Below are positions 23,039-33,900 of a stretch of DNA of 64,000 bases, piece after piece (positions within the stretch are counted from its first letter, which is position 1; each line of letters begins with the position of its first letter). This DNA is from Typhlomys cinereus (taxonomy: Eukaryota; Chordata; Mammalia; Rodentia; Platacanthomyidae): NCBI GenBank assembly GCA_023101885.1, contig JALPQD010000101.1, positions 4,466,600 through 4,530,599 of the forward strand, given 5' to 3'. The notes beneath the pieces are model-generated. The model was given only the letters and a program-made list of their open reading frames with translations. It was not told where the DNA came from and did not search any database. Made by a program: the position numbers and the translations under genes.

Positions 23039-23392
23039 GCACTTCATTTTGGTGGAGGAGGTAGATGTTGTGTAAAAAAGACAAATGAAAAGTTTTCAGA
23101 TACTGACAAGGGCTTTGAAGGATGTAAAACAGTTAATGGGACAGAGTTGGGGGTGAAGTAGGAGGTGACCACTTTGAAAAATGGCCATGGTAAATGCTCT
23201 CGGGTCATCAGTGTTGAGGCCTGCGTGCAGCCAGAGGCCCCCTCCGAAGCTGTAAGCTAGAGCTGCACGATCCAAGAGACCTGCTGACATATTTCATCCA
23301 AGGGAAGATGTGTTGTGGCATCCCAGGAGACCAGGCAGGGGTGTTTGTGCAGTTCTTATGGCAGCATGAGCAGCTTCTCAGGGTTGCATGCT
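23039..23392. other. Unassigned sequence
   Basis: Nothing was recognised between the G-rich retroposon and the inverted LTR. Confidence 0.35.
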
Positions 23393-23701
23393 GTTTTAGT
23401 AACCTGTCTCGTGGTTGTGACAAGGTACCTGCATGAAGCAAGCTTCAGGGAGGAAGGGTTTCATGGCCTCACAATTCTAGATTGCAATCCATCATTGCCA
23501 GACACCCACGGCAGCAGGCACTTGAAGCAGCTGATCACACCATGTCCACGGTGAGCAGACAGCAAGGAGTCAATGAAGGCATGCGCACTAGTTTTCAGCT
23601 CTTCTCAGCCCTGCAGAGCTCTGGGGAACAGTGCTGTCCACTTTTCAGCTGGGTTTGCCCATCTCAGTCAGTGCAACCAAGACAATCCCTCACAGTCATG
23701 C
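23393..23701 (-). mobile_element. ERVL-type LTR (family 3), inverted, split
   Basis: On the plus strand it starts 'tagtaacctgtctcgtggtt' and 'gtgacaaggtacctg' and reaches 'ctcacagtcatgc', parallel to the copy at 32610-32953. It is interrupted by the family-1 LTR; 'catgtctaaagccc' after 24142 continues it. Confidence 0.6.
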
Positions 23702-24142
23702 TGTGGCAGTTTGCCTGATGCTACTGATAAATCAGTCAAAGAGCCTAGGGGAGCAAGGGCTTTTTATTCTTGCTTATGATTCTCAGTTACAGTTGCTAGT
23801 CTACCTTTGAAAGAGAGCTCATACCAATACCAGGAGCCGAGGGAACTGGCCACGTCATATTCACACAGGGATTGCTGACAGAGGGCAAACCTCACGTGCC
23901 AGAGAGCAAATCTGTTTGAAGTATGCTGAAGAATGCCAAAGTACTGAGCCAACAACTCCGTCTTATCCACCTGCCCAGAAAACGATCCCACCTACCATGG
24001 GCTAGGACTTCTCACATCAGTCAGACAATCTCTCCTATAGGCTTACTTGCTCAAAGTTGCTTTCATTATTAATTCTTTGCAAATATACCCACAGCTTCTT
24101 TTTTCAGTTGTCAAGTTAACACCTACATATCTAACTATTACA
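23702..24142 (-). mobile_element. ERVL-type solo LTR (family 1), inverted, inside another LTR
   Basis: The reverse complement starts TGTAATAGTTAGATATG, carries 'ggtgttaacttgacaact', and ends AAACTGCCACA. Flanks catgc (23697-23701) and catgt (24143-24147) are a 4/5 target duplication. The only minus-strand copy of this family here. Confidence 0.8.
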
Positions 24143-24292
24143 CATGTCTAAAGCCCAACCTCAATCTAAAGAATTCTCAGATGAATCCAAAGACCTGCTT
24201 TCTAGGTGTTAGGCAGACAATGAATACTGACCATTCTACATACTAATGCTGAAATTCTCCCAAAACTATAGGTAAACAAGAGTTTACCCTTA

Positions 24293-24326
24293 ACACACAC
24301 ACACACACACACACATACACACACAA
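24293..24326. repeat. (CA)n microsatellite
   Basis: A short CA run with one CATA unit. Confidence 0.93.
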
Positions 24327-25479
24327 GCACAGATATCAGGTGAGTCTGAGGCGAGCTCTCAAAGGATGACTCCAGAAGTTTCTGAAAGTCTATGTCTTGC
24401 CTCTTGTGCCTCTGTGTTGGTGAGATGCATCTTCTGACGATGTTGGTATCAAAGAGCATGGGTAGTGCCATCCTCGCATATTCCAAGCAGCTGGCAAGAC
24501 AACATCAGCACGAATCCATCCCTTCTCAAATGCACTCACCAGATGTCTTCAGTTGGTTGCATCATCTACAAGCAGGTCACATGACTCCTCTAGAGCACAA
24601 AGATGGGCTCAGCCTCCCTAGGATTTAGAGGAAGAAAAGGCATTTCCCCCAAAGGATCTTGGCAGATTCATTTCTAAGTGTGCCCATTGTCCTTTGGACC
24701 AGGGTTCGACTGGAAGCTGAGCCCCACATCAGAAACTGCAGCAAGGACCATGGCCAATGTTTGAACATGTTTCACTCTACGTGGGTTGAAAACCCTATAT
24801 TCGCTCACTTGGATCTTTCTGATGAGCGTGCACTCTCTTGGCTTGCTTTTCTCATCTTGCCCGCACACCCATGAACACTGTCACCAGAAGAAAGGGTAGG
24901 GCTTTGATGGCTGGCATCTGGGGCGGGGCAGCAGGGTAGCAGGATGAGAAAAGAATTAGTCTCTTTATGGATCCTAAATAAGGGCACCCAACTTCAAAGC
25001 TTTTTCCTACCATTTCCAAACATTGATTTTGCAAGTATGATGCAATATGAAGAAATGTTTCCATGGTCAAACAAAGCTTGAAAGCACCACACGATAATTC
25101 CTCCTGCACAGGGACCCACAGTGTGCACGAGTATGAGAAAAGCTCTGAGAAACCCTGAGGAGAGAAACCAGTTTAACTCTTTGTGCTGTAGCATTTAGTA
25201 AGCTGCTCTGCCTTCTAAGTGTCCTTCGTACTGACTCACAGAAGCACCTCCACAGCACAGTGGTACATGTTGGGAAATGTAGGTGTGAGGAAACCTTTCT
25301 AAATGCTCAGCTGTGCTTCAGTGTAAAGTCACAACCCCCTGACAGATTTAAATTCCCCAAAATCATATTTCACATCCAGATGCCCCCTAAGTCACTGACG
25401 GATACATGCTACTAAAACAAGGAAGCAAAGAAAGAACATCTGGATATAAAAAGCAGAGGATGAAACTAAAGAAGAAAGA
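24327..25479. other. Long unique interval
   Basis: About 1.1 kb with no recognised repeat, exon or RNA gene. Confidence 0.4.
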
Positions 25480-25570
25480 GGGAACAGAGAGAGAAAGAGA
25501 AAGAAAAAGAGAATGAGAGAAAGAGAGAGGAGGAGAAGGAGGAAGAGGAGGAAAAGGAGGAAGGAGATAT
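25480..25570. repeat. (GA)n/(GGA)n purine tract
   Basis: An uninterrupted purine-rich stretch of gaga, gaaa and ggagga units. Confidence 0.9.
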
Positions 25571-25834
25571 CTCCAGGGTAATGGGAAAGAGAGGCAGACC
25601 TCAGGCTTAAAGCCATGTGTCAGTGTGATGGGTATCCAGTCAGACAGAGGCAACCAGACACATCCTGCAGAGAGTGGTTGAAGGAGACAAAATGGCAATT
25701 CTTGATTCAGCATTTCAGGAGTAGAGTTAGAATATTTTGCGTTAAAAATTAGAATGCGCTTTTTAGTTCTCGGCCCTTGGGCCCAGAAGTTTCCTTTTTA
25801 ATGGGTGGCGTTTGATACAGCAAATCACAAACTG

Positions 25835-26125
25835 GGTGACATGAAGAGAATAAGTGACTGTGGCGCACTTGGCCCTGCACAGGACAGCTAGGTCACCCCC
25901 TCACCCAAGCTCAACGAGCATTGTGGAAGAGGGGGAGCAAGAATGTGAGAGTCAGAGGGCGGGAAGGAGTGCTGCCAGACCATGTCTTCGTACATGACAG
26001 GGCTGCTGTACCCATGAATTCACTGCAGACGTGTAATTCCACAAGACTGAAGCTGCCAACACTTCGTCATGGAATAGGAAACACCTCGTGCTGCCCCACG
26101 CCCTCCTCAGAGACTATTGAGAGTT
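25835..26125 (+). mobile_element. Rodent L1 3' UTR-like remnant
   Basis: 'gaataagtgactgtggcgca', 'cattgtggaagagggggagc' and 'gaatgtgagagtcagagg' follow the order of a sequence common in rodent genomes that I associate with old L1 3' ends. The copy at 31660-32000 has the same phrases (attgataaaagagggcagag, agaatgtaagagccac). Confidence 0.5.
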
Positions 26126-26261
26126 AATTCTGCCTGTGAGAAAGGGAGCTACTTTCCTCAGTGATTATACCCACTGCTGTATCACTCATGCTCCAGCAAC
26201 TATTTAGGCACATGTCCTCACGGGCAACCCAGGTGAGTCACAGCGCGCCATGCATGAAAGG

Positions 26262-26380
26262 AAAAAAAGACAAGAATATAAGAAGGAGACTGACTGGAAG
26301 GAGGGGGGATGGGATTGGGTAATATGGTCTGAAAAAATATATTCATGTATGAAACTGTCAAGGAATAAAAAGTAAATTGA
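26262..26380 (+). mobile_element. L1 3' terminus (5'-truncated)
   Basis: 'ggggggatgggattgggt' followed by 'atattcatgtatgaaactg' and 'tcaaggaataaaaag' is a rodent L1 3' end. The same end occurs at 27460-27665 and 58040-58195. Confidence 0.65.
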
Positions 26381-26665
26381 GGGCTGGAGAGGTGGCTCAG
26401 GGGTTAAGCCTCCGCCTTGCAGGCGGAAGGTCCTGAGTTCGGATCCCAGATCCCACGTATAGACGCCGGGCGGAAGCAGGGGCGGCCTGCGCTTCTGGTC
26501 CTGGTACGGCGGAGCCTGTGAATCCCGGGGCGGAGGAGGTGGGAGGCGTCCATGGTGGTTCGCGAGTTCGTCCGTGGTTCTACACACACAGACACACACA
26601 CGCGTGCACACATACATACGCACACACGCACAATTGAATAAATAAAAAAAAAAATTTAAAAAAAA
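26381..26665 (+). mobile_element. Young IDL-Geo-like SINE with target duplication
   Basis: Has the most CpG sites of the four young copies. Anticodon arm tccgc/cttgcag/gcgga at 26411-26427, B box 'gagttcggatcc'. Target duplication aaaagtaaattga at 26368-26380 and 26666-26678. The CA tail is short and interrupted. Confidence 0.93.
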
Positions 26666-26678
26666 AAAAGTAAATTGA

Positions 26679-27019
26679 AACTCATTCCTTAAAAGTGTGG
26701 ATGACTGCAAAGAAAACAAGTCCTAGAGGAAAAGAGAACATAACCTACCAAAATTCAGATGTAGTTTTTATATATCTAAGTACAGAGAGGGGGTTTGCAC
26801 TGACGGCTCCGAGGATCCCAGGATCATCCTTCTTGTGCCTGTGTCCTTTGTCCTGTGACGTCAGAGATGCCATAGAATCTTACTGTGAGTAGAATCTCCC
26901 AGTAGGTGCCTTGATTTGGGGACCAGTTATATAGCCTACTTTGGCCAAAGGAATGTTAGCAGAACATTTAAGTGGGTTGTCTGCCTAAATGTAAAGTCTA
27001 CAGTTGAAAAAAACTTCTG
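26679..27019. other. Unassigned sequence
   Basis: No family was recognised. It precedes the L1 block and could be its unrecognised 5' end. Confidence 0.35.
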
Positions 27020-27459
27020 CAGTAGGAGAGAGGATAAGGAGATAAGAAAGATGAGCAAGTCATTTAAAGAAAATCAAACTAGTTTCTTTAAAGATACATA
27101 TTCCACCAAGCTAGAACATCTAAAATAAGTGGATGAATTTCTAGACACATATAATATACCAAAATTAAAATACAATTAGATATATAATATAAACTGATCT
27201 AATCATCCAAGTGGTTTCAGTTGAATCAGATTTTTTTTAATTGCCAAACAATTCCAGGCCCTTATAAATTCGTTGCTTAATCAAATACACTTTCAAAAAT
27301 GTTAAAACAATATCTCTGAGACAGTTCCATAAAATAAGAAAAGAAATACCAAATGCTTTCTTGAAACCAGTAGTATCTTGATACTAACAGAAAAATAAAA
27401 TTATAGGTCAATCTCCCTGGTGGACATAAATGAAAACTTCTCAATACAACACTTCCAAG
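27020..27459 (+). mobile_element. Old L1, ORF2 segment 1
   Basis: 'tttctagacacatataatat', 'ccaaacaattccaggccctt' and 'aggtcaatctccctggtgga' follow L1 ORF2 order (reverse transcriptase upstream region). Frames are destroyed. Confidence 0.7.
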
Positions 27460-27508
27460 CTATGACAAACATACCACAGATGGGCCACCTGCATACATAC
27501 ATGTACAT

Positions 27509-27541
<33 letters not shown>

Positions 27542-27665
27542 GAAACACCTGAAAGCAGGAAGGGACTAGTTGGGACAGCTTGAAGGACTGTGAGGGGGAT
27601 TGGGAGTAAATACGAGCATGATATATTGTACTCATGTATGGAATCGTCAGAAATACAAAGGGAAA
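27460..27665 (+). mobile_element. L1 3' end inserted in the old L1
   Basis: CA-rich start, 'ggactgtgagggggattggg', 'attgtactcatgtatggaat' and an A-rich end. The flanks near 27449-27459 and 27666-27677 are similar (aacacttccaa and aacacctttcaa), a decayed target duplication. Confidence 0.6.
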
Positions 27666-28030
27666 AACACCTTTCAAACTGAATTCAAGAGCACATTCAA
27701 AAGATAATCCGCCATGAATTTGTTGGCGTTGTTTAAGTAATGCAGGTGAAGTTCAACATACACCGACCTGTAAATGTCTTTCATCACATAAACAGACACA
27801 AAAACAAAGCACACTATCATTTCACTCGATATAAGGTTTTAACAAAATCCAACATCCACAATAAAAATCATAAAGAAAAAAACAGGAAGAGAAGAAATCT
27901 ATCTCAACACAATGTGTGCTACATATATATATATATATATATGTATGTATATTGCATCCAGCATATAATACATGAGGAAATATTCAAACATTATCACTAA
28001 GCTCTAGAATAAAAAACAAATGTTCATTCT
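27666..28030 (+). mobile_element. Old L1, ORF2 segment 2
   Basis: 'aactgaattcaagagcacat', 'caggtgaagttcaacataca' and 'acaaaatccaacatccac' are conserved L1 reverse-transcriptase phrases in the right order. A (TA)n run at 27921-27942 interrupts it. Confidence 0.78.
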
Positions 28031-28361
28031 TGTCATGATTTGAAATGTGTCCCCCACAGTCTCATGTGTTTGGCAAGGTCATGGAACCTTGAGAGGGAGT
28101 CTTGCTGGAGGAAGGCAGTCACAAGGGGTGGGTCTTGAGGTGGATTAGTCTCACCCTATCTCCAGGAGAAGTCTGCCTTTGCAGCAAGCTGACTTGCAGC
28201 TCTCAGCCTCCAAGATGTCTGCAGTGATGTAGCCTCCTCCAACTTTAGCCATCCAGCCACACTACGAGAAACTGTATCTCCCCTCTGGAACCCGTAAACT
28301 GAATAAATCTCCCTTAAGTTGCTTGAGGTTGGGTATTCTCTCACAGTAATAGTTAAGAGTA
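28031..28361 (+). mobile_element. URR/MaLR-type element inserted in the old L1
   Basis: Starts TGTCATGATTTGAAATGTG, with 'gtcttgctggaggaaggc', 'ggggtgggtcttgaggt' and 'ctgaataaatctcccttaag', ending AGTAAGCGTTACA. Flanks attct and atttt are a 4/5 match. TG...CA ends and a polyadenylation signal about 70 bp from the end suggest an LTR, but related rodent URR families are filed as hAT, so the class is open. Confidence 0.6.
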
Positions 28362-28865
28362 AGCGTTACAATTTTCTTCACTCCTATTCATCACAGTACT
28401 GGAAGTCTTAGCTAGAATAAAACAAGAACAGCAAAAAAGTGATACAAATAAAAAAGGAAGAAGTCAGTGTATTTTGAGACCCTAAAGACTTCATTAGAGA
28501 ATTCTTACATCTTACATCTTATGTACTTTCAAGAAAGTAGCAAAAGACAAAATTAACATAAAAATCAATGGCTTTCCTACATAGCAAACAAACATGCTGA
28601 GAAAGAAGGCAGGAAAACAATCTCATTTACAAAAGCCTCAAAAATATTTTTAAAAAATTAAAATACCTTAGACTAAACTAACAGGAAATTGAGGGGTTAT
28701 GTAATGAAAATTTTCAAGCACTTAAGAAACTGAAGGCTCTAGAAGTTGGAAAGACCCTTCCCCATGCTCATGGATTTGAAGAATCAATACTATGAAAATT
28801 GATATTTTACTAAAAGTAATCTACAAATTCAATGCAATTGCAACCATAATTAGAAAATTATTCTT
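28362..28865 (+). mobile_element. Old L1, ORF2 segment 3
   Basis: 'cacagtactggaagtcttag', 'aaagactt' and 'tccccatgctcatggatt' then 'ctacaaattcaatgcaattg' are L1 ORF2 phrases (Mn-binding YADD region onward). Confidence 0.85.
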
Positions 28866-29163
28866 TTTTGTTATATAATACATTTTTTATTATTATTTCA
28901 GCTCATACAAACTTAATAGGTACACCAGTTCCCTCCCTCCCTCCCCCCCACCCCCTACTCCCCCTCCCCTCGCCCCTCCCGCCCCATCCCCCCGTGCCTC
29001 CCGCCCCAATTCCCAGAGTCCTTTCTTGTGCATGCCTGACTCTCCTCTGGGCCCTCCTCTCCGATGACGTACAAGGACCCAGTGGCATTTCCCTGAACCC
29101 TTTCCTGTGTTCCCCTTAAGCATAGGAACACTACTATGGCTGTCAATCCCTTGCCTCCAAGGA
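28866..29163 (-). mobile_element. G-rich retroposon (family R) inserted in the old L1
   Basis: About 298 bp, inverted, bounded by an exact 14-bp target duplication agaaaattattctt at 28852-28865 and 29164-29177. Its 5' end (29163) is 'ctatccttggaggcaaggg' and its 3' end is 'aagtttgtatgagctgaaat' plus an A-rich tail. The middle is a G-rich block on the minus strand. Same start as the copy at 22742. Confidence 0.88.
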
Positions 29164-29906
29164 TAGAAAATTATTCTTAACTTTTTTGCTTATTGTTGGA
29201 AGCACAAAACATTCAGACAGCCAAAATAATCCCAGAAAAAAAAATGCAAGAGGTTTTGCTACATCTGATTTCAAGCTATATTAAGGATTCACAGTGACAA
29301 AATCAGACATGGTGTCAGCACTAAAACACAGATGTAGATCAATGAGATGGAGGAGACCCAGGCATAAACTACATTGCGATAGGTAATCTGATTTTTAACA
29401 AAGGTATCAAAAGTCCAAATTGGGGAAAAGATGTCCTCTTTAACAAATGGTGCTGGAAAGACTAGATATCAACCTGTAAAAGAATTAAGCTGGATTCTTA
29501 TCTCTTGCCCTACCCCCCCAAAAAAATCAACTCCAAATGAATCAAATATCTTAGTGCCTGAAACAGACAAATGTAAGGATTTTCTAGAAAGAATTCCAGT
29601 CAGTCAGAAAATGAAACCAATAATCAATGTGGGGGATCTCGTGAACTCCAAATATTTTTGGTAAGCAAGAAACTATCAGTGAACAGTAGTACTTACAGAG
29701 TAGGAAAAAAAAATCTAGGTCAGCTGACAGAGAACTAACATGTGGACACTACAAAAAAAAAAGATGAGAAAAAAATTAAAAACGGGTTAAGAAACTGAAC
29801 AGAAGGTTCTCAAAAGAGAAATACAAATGGCTAGTAATACTTTTAAGAAATAGTGAGAATCTTGACTACTCATCAGGAAAATGCAGATTAAAACTATTTG
29901 GAGATT
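29164..29906 (+). mobile_element. Old L1, ORF2 C-terminal segment
   Basis: 'gatttcaagctatattaagg', 'acacagatgtagatcaatga', 'aacaaatggtgctggaaaga' and 'tttctagaaagaattccagt' are the classic L1 ORF2 end order, continuing segment 3 without a gap once the retroposon is removed. Confidence 0.85.
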
Positions 29907-30113
29907 ACAGGGGCTGGAGAGGTGGCTCAGGGGTTAAGCCTCTGCCTTGCAGGCAGAAGGTCCTGAGTTCGGATCCTAGACCCCACGTATAGACGCCAGG
30001 CGGAAGCGTGGGCGGCCTGCGCTTCTGGTCCTGGTAGGACGGAGCCTGTGAATCCCGGGACAGAGTAAACAAGGAGGAGGTGGTCTGTGGTGGTTCCCGA
30101 ATTCATCCGCGGT

Positions 30114-30163
<50 letters not shown>

Positions 30164-30228
30164 CACACGCACACACACACGCACGCACGCACGCACAATT
30201 GAATAATAAAAAATAAATAAAAATAAAA
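29907..30228 (+). mobile_element. Young IDL-Geo-like SINE inserted in the old L1
   Basis: A full-length young copy with tctgc/gcaga anticodon stem, B box 'gagttcggatcc', CA and CACG tail. Exact 16-bp target duplication aaactatttggagatt at 29891-29906 and 30229-30244. Confidence 0.95.
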
Positions 30229-30930
30229 AAACTATTTGGAGATTCCATCTCATCCAGATTCAAGGGTTACCATCAAGAAAGCAAATGATGATAAATACCA
30301 GAGAGAATGCCGGGAAATGGGAATCCTTCCTTGCTATTAGTGGTGAGAGTAAATCGATGCATTGATGCAGTCACTGTGGAAATACATGTGGAGTTTTCTA
30401 AAAAAAAAAAAAAAAAGCTAGAGCCACCACATGGCCCTAGCTCCTGGGGAAATGATCAAAGGACTCTATATCCAGACTAGGGATCCTTGTCTATCCATGA
30501 CCATTGCTGTTCTATTAATAATCAGCTGGAAATGGAATCAGCCTAAATGTCCATTGTCAGATAGGTGGACAAGGAAAATGTACTACATGAACACAATGAA
30601 ATCTCATTCAGTCATAAAAAAAAATGAAATTGTGAAATTTGCAGGCAAATGGATCCACATGGAAAATATATTAAGGGAGATAACCTAGGTTCAGAAAGAC
30701 AAACACCATATGTTCTCTTCATGTGCAGATCCTAGCTTCTGATTTTAGATATGAGCATTTATACGAGAGTGAGTGCATGTCATGATCAGAAAACTAGAAA
30801 GAAACCCATGAGAGGGGGGAGAGGAGGAGGCAGAGGAAGGAGGACATTAGGGTATAAAGATTTATGCAGGAAGGTAAGACAGGGATTTGGAGGAGGGGAG
30901 GGATTGGGGGGCAGGTAATTCAGCTGCTCA
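30229..30930 (+). mobile_element. Old L1, ORF2 end and 3' UTR
   Basis: 'aatggaatcagcctaaatgt', 'tggacaaggaaaatgtacta', 'cagaaagacaaacaccatat' and 'gttctcttcatgtg' are L1 3' sequences. A G-rich purine block at 30805-30925 is typical of rodent L1 3' UTRs. Confidence 0.85.
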
Positions 30931-30934
30931 GATA

Positions 30935-31055
30935 CCACATAGTGGAAGGAGAGAGTTAACTCTTAACAGCTGTCTTCTCACCTCCACCCATGCACATGCA
31001 TGCCTGTGTCTTCCCCGTCCCTCTCCCAAATGAGTAAATAAATATCACTTTTAAA
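30935..31055 (+). mobile_element. B3-like SINE 3' end
   Basis: 'gtggaaggagagagttaact', 'gctgtcttctcacctccacc' and 'gtaaataaatatc' match the B2/B3 right end (aaggagagaactgactcc, gttgtcctctgacctccac). Confidence 0.55.
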
Positions 31056-31659
31056 TGACATTTGGTAAGCTAATTAAACAGTAGTTCAAAAAGTTAACAT
31101 AGTTACCCTGTATGGATGAATAACTCTGCTTCCAGATGCCTTAGGCTATTACGTGAAAGTTCCACGTCAAAGGAGGGCTGCCTCCACATGAGTTGGTCAA
31201 GAAGGATGCTGAGACCCCCTAAAAAATACAAAATTGCCGCTGCTATTGATTCTCTAGCAGAAAAAGAGTAAAAATCTACTGCTAAAGACATTCAGCACGT
31301 TCTTGCTTTGTCTCAGAACATGAAGAAATCAAGCTGGGACTGGGCTGAAAGCTTCCCCACCTCCTGGCTAGACCTCACAGTGCCAGACCACGCCTCCCAT
31401 AGTTTCTACCACTTTCCCAAACAATACCACCAGCTGAGGATCAAATGTTCACACACATTTTATATTAAAATCACAAAATACGGGGGTAACCAATTTCTGA
31501 TTAGATTTGCAGCCCGCACCATAGGAAGAAATTCACATCTGATGCTGTTAAAACAACTGAAAGCCCAAGGCTAGGGAGGTCATTGGACCTGTTGTGGAAT
31601 CTACTGTGGTTGCTTTGGTAAATGTGTACATGATACACCCACTATATTGTCTTCTAAAT
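31056..31659. other. Unassigned sequence, probably old repeats
   Basis: 'caccagctgaggatcaaatg' near 31430 resembles the end of a common rodent interspersed repeat, and 31180-31320 is L1-like in tone. No boundary could be set. Confidence 0.35.
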
Positions 31660-32000
31660 ATTTATGCTTAGGATCATAGGTTAATATTGGTGTTATCTTT
31701 GGTCAGAGAAGCTTCTTTGAATAGGGGATAGCAGTTACTGTTGAGACTTATAATTGAGCAAAGCACTCAAAATAATGAATGGTGAATTATCATCCCTAAA
31801 TGAGCTATCTATAGCACCAGCTCAGGGGACATTGATAAAAGAGGGCAGAGAGAATGTAAGAGCCACAGTGAACCATGGCTATTTCACTCTTGAACTCAAA
31901 AAGCAGCTGTGATCATTTGAACAAGATCTGCAGAACACTAGATCATCAACATCTCACTACAGAGTGAGGAGGGACTCACAAGTGCACAAGAACTAGGAAC
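31660..32000 (+). mobile_element. Rodent L1 3' UTR-like remnant
   Basis: 'gagctatctatagcaccagc', 'acattgataaaagagggcag', 'gaatgtaagagccacagtga' and 'aacaagatctgcagaac' follow the same order as the 25835 copy and common rodent sequence. Confidence 0.55.
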
Positions 32001-32334
32001 TGAAGGCAAAATGGCGTGGACCAACAGTTACCAGCCCTTTTTATGCTAAAAGCAGGAAGAATGAGTCAAAAAATAGAGAAAGACTCCTTGGGGCAATAAA
32101 CCTTGTGTATCAGCAAGGTCCCCACCTAAGCGTAAACTTGTTTACAGTCCTCCTAGATATGCATCCTGTACATTTGTCCTGTATTCAGGATCTATTTTCT
32201 TCTGAGTTTGCTCAGGCGCCAGAGATTTATCTTGTTTGCAAGATATTCGTGTTTGTTTGCTGAACAGATTTCAGGTATACATTCCTAGGAACTGGAAGTC
32301 CAGCTCCAAATTATTTGAAAGAGGAAAAGAGAAT
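32001..32334. other. Unassigned sequence
   Basis: No repeat or exon was recognised. Confidence 0.35.
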
Positions 32335-32465
32335 GTGTGTGGTGGTCAAAGGACAACTTTCAGAAGTCAGTTCTCTCCTTCCACCATGTGGCCTTCTGGA
32401 GCTTGAACTCAGGCTGCCAGGTATGGAAGCAGGTGCCTTCTCCACTGAGCTATTTCTCCAGTTCC
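32335..32465 (-). mobile_element. B3-like SINE, inverted
   Basis: 'agtcagttctctccttccac', 'ggagcttgaactcaggctgc' and 'ccactgagctatttctccag' are the inverted B3 body, B box and 5' end. Confidence 0.75.
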
Positions 32466-32609
32466 TCTCTGAAGATCCATTTTCACTGGTAGCTAGGGTG
32501 CGAGTGGCTTCACAGGCCCCACCACTCTAAGAGGCTCTACAGGCAGCTAATAGTTGTTGGAGGACACAAAGGCATTTTCTTCAATGTGTAGTGAATAGGA
32601 AGGTGTCTG

Positions 32610-32953
32610 GGTTAGTTACTTGCCTTGCTACTATGACAAAATACCTAACAAAAGCAACTTGAACAAAGGGTTTATTTTGACTCAAAGTTCAGTGGCATAG
32701 TTCATCATAGAAGAGAATTCCTGGTGACATGAGCATAGGTACATGGAGCCTAGTCAAGAAGTAGCTCATTCCCTTTCTTCTTTCTGTTCACTCTGGGACC
32801 CTAGCCCATGGGGCCGTACTGCCCACATTTAGGGTGGGTCTTCCCACATCGGTTAACGTGATCTAGATAATCCTTCACAGACATGCCCAGACATTTATTT
32901 CCATGGTGTTTCTGTATACTGTCAAGTTGAAAATCAAGATTAAGCTTCACAAC
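32610..32953 (-). mobile_element. ERVL-type LTR (family 3), inverted
   Basis: Plus-strand order: 'gggttagttacttgccttgc', 'tgacaaaatacctaaca', 'agggtgggtcttcccacatc', 'ttcacagacatgcccagaca', 'ctgtcaagttgaaaatcaag'. This is the reverse of an ERVL-like LTR. The 78-codon minus-strand frame at 32801-33037 is incidental. Confidence 0.65.
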
Positions 32954-33639
32954 TCCACCCCTGTCAACTTGACACTGAAGCACATCACTTTTAAGCCATA
33001 ACCTTCCACCCACTGTGCCCACAGGCTTCATGGCCATCTCGTAAAGAAAAATGCATTCAGCCTAATTTCAACAGTCCCGATAGTCTTCAATAATTTCAGC
33101 ACTATTTAAAAACTCCATGTTCTCTGTAATGTTACACTTGTACTTACAGATTAGGAACTTTATTTCTACATAACTTTTTGTAAAGTGTTCTCCTATTTTA
33201 AATCTTTTGAAACAAAATTTTGATGTTTAAAAAAAATAAAAGTTTAAAGTCTCATCTAAGAGTCATGGCACTCTCTTAACTATGAGGTCCTATAAAAAGC
33301 AAAACCGACTTACATACTTCCAACATACACACACAGAGTAAACACTCCTGTTCCGGAAGGGATGGATGGGAGCCTAAAAAGGAGTTATCGAGCCAAAGCA
33401 AACTGCAATTCAACAAGGAAAATACCAAATCACAAAGCCCCATGTCTGGGTGTCAGGTCTCATGATGGGCTCCAAAGGGATTAGGGAGACCCACACCTTC
33501 AACTTTCTTGCCTGTAGTACACACAGGTCTTTCTCAGGCCAGCTCTACTCCTGCAGCTTTGATTGACAGATGTCCTATGGTTCCACCAGCTCCAGCATCC
33601 CGTCGGCTCCTGCATCTCATTGTCTCCATAGAGACCTTC
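32954..33639. other. Unassigned sequence
   Basis: AT-rich to 33300, then mixed; no exon or repeat was recognised. Confidence 0.35.
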
Positions 33640-33900
33640 TCAGAGTCACAACTTGGCCTCTCAGAAGCTGGGAATCCTCGGAGCAAACTGGCTAGCCAGG
33701 CTAGCTTTATAGATGGAATATGAGTTTGATCAGAGACCCTGCCTCAAAACAGTAAAGTGGAAGAGCAGTTGAGGATATCAAAAATACCTTCAACTCTCCA
33801 CGTGCACGAGCACATAGCCCCACACACATGTAAATGTACATATACACGTGCACATTCTCCATATACATATGCACGTGAAATAAATAAATAATGCTTATTT
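33640..33900 (+). mobile_element. B4-like SINE
   Basis: 'gcaaactggctagccaggct', 'cagagaccctgcctcaaaac' and 'gtggaagagcagttgaggat' match the B1-derived right half of rodent B4, ending in a CA/TA-rich tail with aaataaataaat. Confidence 0.65.
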
